Origin: an uncultured Pseudomonadota bacterium
GTDB lineage: Bacteria > Pseudomonadota > Gammaproteobacteria > Burkholderiales > SG8-39
Length of the DNA stretch: 20,720 nucleotides
Assembly (NCBI GenBank): GCA_903895005.1
Contig: CAITSH010000453.1
Coordinates: forward strand, 1 to 20,720
Reading direction: 5' to 3'
The notes beneath the pieces were generated by a model. That model saw only the letters and a program-made list of their open reading frames with translations. It had not been told where the DNA came from and did not search any database. Below are positions 16,048-20,720 of this stretch, piece after piece; within the stretch, counting starts at the first letter, position 1; each line of letters starts with the position of its first letter. The position numbers and the translations under genes are program-made.

Positions 16048-16069
16048 AAATAGTCCGAATGGACTATTT
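16048..16069. promoter_or_regulatory. Perfect 22-base palindrome, core shared with the exopolysaccharide operon
   Basis: AAATAGTCC (16048-16056), GAAT, GGACTATTT (16061-16069) has 9-bp perfect arms. The core on the minus strand (16067-16051) is identical over 17 bases to 9148-9164. It abuts the TGTGAC palindrome and lies immediately before the candidate -10 box TATAAA. A protein bound here would cover the spacer of that promoter. Confidence 0.65.
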
Positions 16070-16074
16070 ATAAA
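16069..16074 (+). promoter_or_regulatory. Candidate -10 box for the structured RNA
   Basis: TATAAA matches five of six consensus bases. No good -35 box lies 17 bases upstream (CAAAAT), which fits an activator-dependent promoter. The predicted transcription start is near 16081. This is a guess from spacing and would give an RNA of about 165 bases ending at the terminator at 16246. Confidence 0.35.
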
Positions 16075-16080
16075 AACTCC

Positions 16081-16246
16081 AATCAATCCGATACTTTAGA
16101 TGCGGTACCTAGAGTGATTTCGTCATTGATACGGCCAGCACACTGTTATCAGCCACTTTGTGGCCAAACAACGTGCAGCCTGTTCAGTCAAAGCTCGGGT
16201 ATTGCCGGTTCGGGAGTGCGGTTACAGCCGCACTCCCTATTTTTTT
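16081..16246 (+). ncRNA. Candidate small RNA A
   Basis: This would be a free-standing transcript from the predicted start near 16081 to the terminator at 16246. It contains the repeated element: CCAGCACACTGTTATCA (16135-16151), the hairpin GCCAC-TTT-GTGGC (16152-16164), and CAAACA plus ACGTGCAG (16165-16178). The same element is found in the B copy with a different but still paired stem. No ribosome site with a convincing frame is present. I do not recognise it as a known RNA family. The 5' end is uncertain; the 3' end is well supported by the terminator. Confidence 0.55.
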
Positions 16247-16424
16247 GCGCCGGTCATCCGGCGTCTCGATGCTGTATCTCGACCATTCCGGGAAAGTGAT
16301 GGCGAATTCGCCAGCTTTTCCGTCAATTCGTTTTGAATCTTTCCCGCATACTCGTTTCTAACAAGAGCAAGCAGCGACGACCAGCACTCTGTTATCAACT
16401 GAACTTCAGTCAAACATCGCGCAG
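16135..16424 (+). repeat. Two direct copies of a 44-base structured element
   Basis: Copies at 16135-16178 and 16381-16424 start 246 bases apart. The 17-base lead matches at 16 positions, the CAAACA linker at all six and the final eight bases at six. The 5-bp stem between them differs at four pairs yet remains fully paired in both, with the same 3-base loop length. The intervening DNA is not similar, so this is not a recent simple duplication. Confidence 0.8.
16212..16246 (+). terminator. Perfect intrinsic terminator of candidate RNA A
   Basis: GGGAGTGCGG (16212-16221) pairs perfectly with CCGCACTCCC (16228-16237) around a TTACAG loop. TATTTTTTT follows to 16246. No protein gene lies within 280 bases upstream of it on the plus strand, so it must end either a leaderless small RNA or a very long 3' tail of the oxygenase transcript. 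Confidence 0.93.
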
Positions 16425-16491
16425 TTGTTGCTGCATTTGCCCGTTGTCAGGCTATTCGACCTTGATTCTAACGGGCGAATGTTTCACTTTT
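16340..16491 (+). ncRNA. Candidate small RNA B, paralogue of A
   Basis: The shared element is CCAGCACTCTGTTATCA (16381-16397), the hairpin ACTGA-ACT-TCAGT (16398-16410), and CAAACA plus TCGCGCAG (16411-16424). Downstream, 16435-16445 pairs with 16470-16480 in an 11-bp stem with one G-U pair, followed by a broken T-rich stretch (16482-16491) that may act as a weak terminator. The 5' end is not defined: TTGAAT near 16333 and TCTAAC near 16356 are a poor promoter match. The end points are therefore approximate. Confidence 0.45.
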
Positions 16492-16580
16492 CCACAAGTG
16501 CACCGGCTCGCACAAGCATTTCTGCGGTTTAATCCCGCACCTCGCACAGCCTGCTCCGCAAGGACGCGCGTTTGCCGGTT

Positions 16581-17126
16581 TCAGTCAAAAACTTCCGCCT
16601 CGGAGAGCTCTCTGCCCAGCGCATCCTTTGTCGAAAGAACCGGAGCGCAATCCAGGGGCCAGCGTATCCCTAGCGCGGGGTCATTCCAACGGATACAGCG
16701 CTCGTGCTCGGCGGCCCAATAGTCGGTGGTTTTGTACAAAACCTCGGCACTGCTCGACGTAACCACGAATCCATGCGCGAATCCCTCCGGTATCCAAAGC
16801 TGCCGTCGATTCTCGGCTGACAGCGCCAATCCCTCCCAGCGCCCGAACGTAGGCGAATTACGCCGAAGATCGACTGCGACATCAAACACTTCGCCAGCGA
16901 TCACTCTTACCAGCTTTCCCTGGGGCTGGCGTATCTGGTAATGCAGACCGCGCAGCACATTGCGCGCCGAAAGGGAGTGGTTGTCTTGCATGACAGGGGG
17001 AGAAAACCCGGTCAGCTCTGCAAACCGCCTCGCGTTGAAGCTCTCGAAAAAGAAGCCCCGTTCATCGCCGTAAACAGACGGCTCGACAATGAGTACGCCC
17101 TTCAAGGTCGTTTCGATCACCTTCAC
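16581..17126 (-). CDS. rfbC: dTDP-4-dehydrorhamnose 3,5-epimerase
   Basis: A 181-residue cupin enzyme of dTDP-L-rhamnose synthesis, acting on dTDP-4-keto-6-deoxyglucose. GTG 17126 overlaps the rfbA stop as GTGA. Signature stretches are present: [11 protein letters not shown] (21-31), [18 protein letters not shown] (47-64, with catalytic His62), PEGFAHGF (113-120) and LYKTTDYW (130-137). Length is normal. It is the last gene of the minus-strand operon; the next reductase step (rfbD) is not encoded in this window. Confidence 0.95.
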   Translation of the reverse strand: MKVIETTLKGVLIVEPSVYGDERGFFFESFNARRFAELTGFSPPVMQDNHSLSARNVLRGLHYQIRQPQGKLVRVIAGEVFDVAVDLRRNSPTFGRWEGLALSAENRRQLWIPEGFAHGFVVTSSSAEVLYKTTDYWAAEHERCIRWNDPALGIRWPLDCAPVLSTKDALGRELSEAEVFD

Positions 17127-18013
17127 GAGCCAAACACCCTGTCGGTAAGCAAGCCCAGCAAATACTGTCCGTAACCGTTTTTAGCCATCGCTTGTGCAAG
17201 GCGGTCGAGCTGCGCGTTCGAGATCCATCCGGACCGCCAGGCGATTTCCTCAGGACTCGACACTTTGAGGCCCTGGCGCTTTTCAATTGTTGCAATGAAC
17301 AAGGTCGCGTCTATCATCGACTCGTGCGTGCCGGTGTCCAGCCAGGCGTGACCACGCCCCATGACCTGCACGTCAAGAGCACCCAGCTCCAGGTAGGCGC
17401 GATTGACATCGGTGATCTCGAGTTCCCCGCGCGGCGAGGGCCTCAGGGTTGCGGCGATGTCAAGCACGCGGTTATCGTAAAAATAAAGGCCGGTCACGGC
17501 ATAGCGGGATTTTGGTTCCTTCGGTTTCTCTTCGAGGCTGATCGCCTTGCCAAGGGTATTGAATTCGACCACCCCGTAGCGCTCGGGGTCGGTGACCGGA
17601 TAGGCGAAGACCGTGGCCGCTTCGCGATGCGCCGAGGCGCGACGCAAATCGTTGGCAAAATCGTGCCCGTAAAAAATGTTGTCCCCAAGCACCAGCGCCG
17701 AGTCGCCGGAACCGACAAAGTCCCGCCCGATGATAAAAGCCTGCGCGAGCCCATCCGGAGACGGCTGCACCGCGTAGGAGATCGACAAACCCCACTGGCT
17801 GCCGTCGCCAAGCAGTTGCGTAAAACGCGGCGTGTCCTGCGGCGTGGATATGATCAGAATTTCGCGAATACCCGCCAGCATCAGTGTGGACAACGGGTAA
17901 TAGATCATCGGCTTGTCGTACACCGGCAGCAATTGCTTGGACACCGCAATGGTGACCGGATGCAGGCGGGTGCCCGATCCTCCGGCGAGGATGATGCCCT
18001 TACGCGAAGTCAT
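17123..18013 (-). CDS. rfbA: Glucose-1-phosphate thymidylyltransferase
   Basis: A 296-residue enzyme making dTDP-glucose. I chose ATG 18013, which has AAGGGA six bases upstream; the frame is open further, but that part looks non-coding. The N-terminal signature [20 protein letters not shown] (5-24) and [20 protein letters not shown] (25-44) are complete. Further motifs are [30 protein letters not shown] and [11 protein letters not shown]. Size and motifs are those of the RfbA/RmlA homotetramer family. It overlaps rfbC as GTGA. Confidence 0.96.
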   Translation of the reverse strand: MTSRKGIILAGGSGTRLHPVTIAVSKQLLPVYDKPMIYYPLSTLMLAGIREILIISTPQDTPRFTQLLGDGSQWGLSISYAVQPSPDGLAQAFIIGRDFVGSGDSALVLGDNIFYGHDFANDLRRASAHREAATVFAYPVTDPERYGVVEFNTLGKAISLEEKPKEPKSRYAVTGLYFYDNRVLDIAATLRPSPRGELEITDVNRAYLELGALDVQVMGRGHAWLDTGTHESMIDATLFIATIEKRQGLKVSSPEEIAWRSGWISNAQLDRLAQAMAKNGYGQYLLGLLTDRVFGS

Positions 18014-18068
18014 GTCATTCCCTTTTGTTTGATGCATTCTTGTTAAACCGTTGATGCCTGAGAAGCCA

Positions 18069-19124
18069 TCAACGCAGGCGCTCCGGATGAACAGTCCCGG
18101 GCGAGGCCGCCGAACCCTGTGGCGACAGGCGGGCCCCGAGCAAATGCCCCCCGCGCATCCAAGGCCGTTCGTAATAAAACGTGGAGAGATGCGCCAGGCC
18201 AAACAGCACGCAAAAAAGCAGCGGCCGCTTTACGTATTTTTCCCAGCCTTCACCCGCACCAAGCCAGGTATGTGCAAGCAAAGGATGAATCACGTAAAGC
18301 GCGAAGGATACTTCGGCCATGTAACGCAACGTACCGTGCCGAAGCAGGGTGCCAAGGCGGGTATTCGCGCGGGCGATCGTCGCCCCCACCAACAAGGCTG
18401 CAAAATACGGCCGCAGGTAATTCATGAAACCGCTGTCCGGATGGCTCGCCACCGCGAGCAAGAGGACGAGCAGCGGTTGGCTGACCGTGCGAAAGGTTCT
18501 GCCGGGCCACGCGCCGAATTTCCCCGCGAGCGCCAAAGCCAGTACGGCTCCGGCCAAAATCTCGTCAATCCGGAATTGCGTCTGGATTGACAGCTCTTCA
18601 CCGTAGCTTAAGCGCAGGGCCGTGAAGCCGATACACAAGGCCGGTAACAGCATCAACCCGCGGCGTCCTCCGATCGCGAACAGAACCGCAATACCGAGGT
18701 AAAAATGCATCTCGACGCACAGGCTCCAAAAGTGCGCCGTGACATCGGTGAGCGGGAACGGCGGCAGGTTAGCGTAAAACAGAAAATGGGATGCGTACGC
18801 ACCCGCGGTCGCAGGCGACCCCGCCATCCACAAGGCCACGCCCATCGCAAGCCATGCGAGCGGCAGGATGCGTGCAAACCGCCGCACCAGAAAATCAGCG
18901 ACGCCGGGTTTGGGTTCGCCGATCAAAAATCCGGTAATCAGGAAACCGGAAAGAATGAAGAACAGGCTCATGCCCATCGCCGCGGCCATATCGTTCAAGG
19001 CAAGCACTTTGGGTCCGAGGGGGAGCAGATGCGCTGCCAAAACCAGCGCGATACTCGTGCCGCGCCAGCCGTCGAGCTCGGGCATACGACGGCCGTGCGC
19101 CGGAGTTTCGACCTGTGCGTTCAA
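18069..19124 (-). CDS. Acyltransferase-3 family membrane protein
   Basis: A polytopic membrane protein of about 351 residues with some ten hydrophobic segments. The N-terminus [20 protein letters not shown] has the LDGxRG...H pattern of acyltransferase-3 (OafA-like) enzymes, and [13 protein letters not shown] and [13 protein letters not shown] are also typical. It probably acetylates or otherwise acylates a sugar of the polymer or its lipid-linked unit. The start is uncertain: TTG 19124 is the first possible codon after the in-frame stop, and ATG 19085 would remove 13 residues; neither has a strong ribosome site. It lies between rfbB and rfbA in the same direction, with gaps of 30 and 55 bases. 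Confidence 0.87.
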   Translation of the reverse strand: MNAQVETPAHGRRMPELDGWRGTSIALVLAAHLLPLGPKVLALNDMAAAMGMSLFFILSGFLITGFLIGEPKPGVADFLVRRFARILPLAWLAMGVALWMAGSPATAGAYASHFLFYANLPPFPLTDVTAHFWSLCVEMHFYLGIAVLFAIGGRRGLMLLPALCIGFTALRLSYGEELSIQTQFRIDEILAGAVLALALAGKFGAWPGRTFRTVSQPLLVLLLAVASHPDSGFMNYLRPYFAALLVGATIARANTRLGTLLRHGTLRYMAEVSFALYVIHPLLAHTWLGAGEGWEKYVKRPLLFCVLFGLAHLSTFYYERPWMRGGHLLGARLSPQGSAASPGTVHPERLR

Positions 19125-19154
19125 TTGCGACCCATCATGATCTGCCGTACGCCA

Positions 19155-20213
19155 TCAGGTTCCGTATTGCTTCCCGACCCACTCGCGATAGGCGCCGCTC
19201 GTGACATTTTTGACCCAAGCCTGATTGTCCAGATACCAGCGTACAGTCTTGCGAATCCCGGTTTCAAAGGTTTCGGCCGGAGTCCAACCCAACTCGCTTT
19301 TTATCCGTGTCGCATCGACCGCGTATCGCCGGTCGTGCCCGGCCCTGTCCTTCACAAACGTTATTTGCGCGCTGTAACTCACACCGTCATCGCGCGGCTG
19401 CAACTCGTCAAGGACAGCACACAGCGTCCGCACCACCTCCAGATTCTGCTTTTCATTATTGCCGCCGATGTTATAGGTCTCTCCCGGTTGCCCCGCCTCA
19501 AGCACCCGGCGTATCGCGGCGCAATGATCGGTCACATATAACCAGTCGCGAACCTGCCGGCCGTCGCCATAAATGGGCAGCGGGCGTCCGGCAAGCGCGT
19601 TGTGAATGACCAGCGGAATCAACTTTTCCGGAAAGTGGAAGGGTCCGTAGTTGTTGGAGCAATTGGTTGTCAGGACCGGCAGTCCGTAGGTATGGTGGTA
19701 GGCGCGCACAAGATGATCAGAGGACGCCTTTGACGCCGAGTAAGGGCTGTTGGGCTCCACACGGTGCGATTCCGTGAATGGCGGGTCATTCGGCCCCAGC
19801 GACCCGTAGACCTCGTCGGTTGAAACATGCAAAAAACTGAATTCGGCCATGGCCGTTTCATCCAGCCCCGACCAATAGGAGCGAACCGCCTCCAGCAATC
19901 GGAAGGTTCCGATGATATTGGTCTGAATGAAAGCCTCGGGTCCGTGAATTGACCGGTCCACATGAGACTCGGCGGCAAAATTGACCACCGCGCGCGGACG
20001 ATGCGTCCGCAAGAGTCGCGCAATCAGCCCTCCGTCGCCGATGTCGCCACATGTAAAAACATGGCGTGGATCCCCCTCGATCTCACGCAGGCTTTCCATG
20101 TTGCCGGCATAGGTGAGCTTATCGAGGTTCAACACCGGCTCATCCGATTTCCGCAACCAGTCCAGCACAAAATTTGCGCCGATGAATCCCGCACCGCCAG
20201 TAACCAGAATCAT
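19155..20213 (-). CDS. rfbB: dTDP-glucose 4,6-dehydratase
   Basis: A 352-residue short-chain dehydrogenase/reductase from ATG 20213. The NAD-binding motif GGAGFIG lies at 6-12. The active-site STDEVYG is at 131-137 and the YSASK catalytic pair Tyr158/Lys162 is present. [17 protein letters not shown] (184-200) and [11 protein letters not shown] are typical of RfbB. It converts dTDP-glucose to dTDP-4-keto-6-deoxyglucose. It is the first of four genes, rfbB, acyltransferase, rfbA and rfbC, on this strand. Confidence 0.96.
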   Translation of the reverse strand: MILVTGGAGFIGANFVLDWLRKSDEPVLNLDKLTYAGNMESLREIEGDPRHVFTCGDIGDGGLIARLLRTHRPRAVVNFAAESHVDRSIHGPEAFIQTNIIGTFRLLEAVRSYWSGLDETAMAEFSFLHVSTDEVYGSLGPNDPPFTESHRVEPNSPYSASKASSDHLVRAYHHTYGLPVLTTNCSNNYGPFHFPEKLIPLVIHNALAGRPLPIYGDGRQVRDWLYVTDHCAAIRRVLEAGQPGETYNIGGNNEKQNLEVVRTLCAVLDELQPRDDGVSYSAQITFVKDRAGHDRRYAVDATRIKSELGWTPAETFETGIRKTVRWYLDNQAWVKNVTSGAYREWVGKQYGT

Positions 20214-20337
20214 TGCTGCTCCACCCCAAGCCGCAGCCGGGAGCGACTACCCTGCCCCCAACCACGCTTGAAAACTGTATTTTTGGAATGTCACGGTCAA
20301 GGCGACCCGACCCGGGCAGCCCGGAACACGACGCAAA
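20214..20337 (-). promoter_or_regulatory. Gap between epsI and rfbB with a possible promoter
   Basis: On the minus strand TTGACC (20300-20295), 15 bases, then TACAGT (20279-20274) is a modest sigma70-like match with short spacing. A small hairpin CCGGG-CAG-CCCGG (20312-20324) follows the epsI stop but has no T-run. rfbB may be read both from here and from upstream. Confidence 0.35.
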
Positions 20338-20720
20338 TCAACCCTTGCCGAGACCGCTGAGACGCTGCCTGTCCTCGGCGGGGATCGCTTCGAGCATCTG
20401 GTTGACGAATTTTTCGTGCACGACATAGGCGCGCGCCGGGTCGGCGTCGATGGACGAAACGCGAAACAGCAGGCCGTCGGGTATCTGCCCGGTCAGTCCG
20501 TATCGCATCTCCACCAGGCGTTTGTAAATGGTTCCCTCCACGACCCTGTCGCCGACCGTGAACCAGTAGGTGACCGGCTCCTTGCGCGGCCCCATAGAAG
20601 TCGAGAGCCGCCTGACCGGAATAGCACCGAAGGCTGTGCTCAGGTTGCCTGGTTCGTTCGCATGGAGCGTGAACCCCTGCGCCGGGTAACAGACCTCGGG
20701 TTTGTGTGCCTGCAGGTAGA
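20338..20720 (-). CDS. epsI: EpsI-family exosortase-associated protein (C-terminal 126 codons, cut by window edge)
   Basis: The frame is open to the right edge, so the true start lies outside; the ATG at 20595 is internal. The visible part contains HKPEVCYPAQGFTLHA, the invariant Cys region of EpsI proteins, then EPVTYWFTVGDRVVEGTIYK and GLLFRVSSIDADPARAY. EpsI proteins accompany exosortases, often encoded next to or fused with them, and are needed for exopolysaccharide export or PEP-CTERM processing by a mechanism still unclear. The B-type exosortase subgroup is likely from these motifs. The exosortase itself should lie just to the right. Confidence 0.88.
   Translation of the reverse strand, partial: YLQAHKPEVCYPAQGFTLHANEPGNLSTAFGAIPVRRLSTSMGPRKEPVTYWFTVGDRVVEGTIYKRLVEMRYGLTGQIPDGLLFRVSSIDADPARAYVVHEKFVNQMLEAIPAEDRQRLSGLGKG

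Larger units (their letters stand above)
15929..16580. other. 652-base non-coding region with palindromes and two related RNA-like elements
   Basis: No frame here yields a recognisable protein, and the open frames that cross it shift through the structured parts. It begins with a strong stem region: CCCGGG at 15981-15986 and 16007-16012, with GGGAGG (15984-15989) / CCTCCC (15997-16002) inside, and no T-run. It then holds the two operator-like palindromes (16030-16069), RNA element A with its terminator (16135-16246), and RNA element B with a long stem (16381-16491). The rest, up to the rfbC stop, shows nothing I can assign. Confidence 0.7.

Noticed and set aside
16160..16177. Sigma54 promoter (TGG near -24, TGC near -12) within element A
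   Set aside because: The GG to GC spacing is 11, not 10, and copy B lacks the GG, so the match is chance. No other good sigma54 promoter was found before the PEP-CTERM genes.
16114..16722. Open frames across the non-coding region before rfbC
   Set aside because: They overlap each other, cross the terminator and hairpins, and run into rfbC on the other strand; none shows a ribosome site or recognisable protein.
1..20720. tRNA, rRNA, CRISPR arrays, insertion sequences or integration sites
   Set aside because: I saw no regular repeat-spacer pattern, transposase, terminal inverted repeats or tRNA-like clover leaf; composition is even across the window.

Overview
The window reads as betaproteobacterial chromosome: G+C-rich coding DNA, tightly packed operons with ATGA stop/start overlaps, a type II secretion cluster with PilMNOP-like accessory proteins, and an exosortase/PEP-CTERM exopolysaccharide locus with an EpsI-family protein. 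Assignment below class is not supported by the sequence alone.

Layout. (1) 1-6860, minus strand: a type II secretion operon, in transcription order gspG, gspF, gspE, a PilM/GspL-like gene, a PilN-like gene, a PilO/GspM-like gene, a PilP/GspC-like gene, and a TPR-containing lipoprotein secretin (gspD) that runs off the left edge. (2) 7101-9061, plus strand: a small unrecognised acidic protein, a PilZ-domain (c-di-GMP) protein, and a PEP-CTERM surface protein that carries the Cys and Gln motifs of an internal thioester domain, closed by a UUCG-loop terminator. (3) 9288-14016, plus strand: a five-gene exopolysaccharide operon with a priming sugar-phosphate transferase, bifunctional GDP-mannose synthesis (manC type), a VanZ-like membrane protein, a lytic transglycosylase and galU. 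(4) 14180-15928, plus strand: a second PEP-CTERM protein with a DUF4114-like segment, then a 2-oxoglutarate/Fe(II) oxygenase. (5) 15929-16580: 652 bases without a convincing protein gene but rich in structure. (6) 16581-20720, minus strand: the C-terminus of an EpsI-family exosortase partner, then rfbB, an acyltransferase-3 membrane protein, rfbA and rfbC. No rfbD is visible.

How it fits together. Nucleotide sugars (GDP-mannose, UDP-glucose, dTDP-4-keto-rhamnose) feed polymer assembly started by the priming transferase. PEP-CTERM proteins are the expected exosortase substrates, and EpsI points to the exosortase just outside the right edge. The PilZ protein suggests c-di-GMP input.

The most unusual region is 16030-16490. 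Two adjacent palindromes precede a perfect intrinsic terminator. Between them, and again 246 bases further on, lies the same 44-base element: a near-identical 17-base motif, a 5-bp stem with a 3-base loop, and a conserved 3' tail. The stem differs at four of five pairs between copies but still pairs, so the two copies look like paralogous structured RNAs. The core of one palindrome recurs exactly, in inverted orientation, upstream of the exopolysaccharide operon, with weaker versions upstream of both PEP-CTERM genes. This suggests a locus-wide regulon that includes the candidate RNAs.
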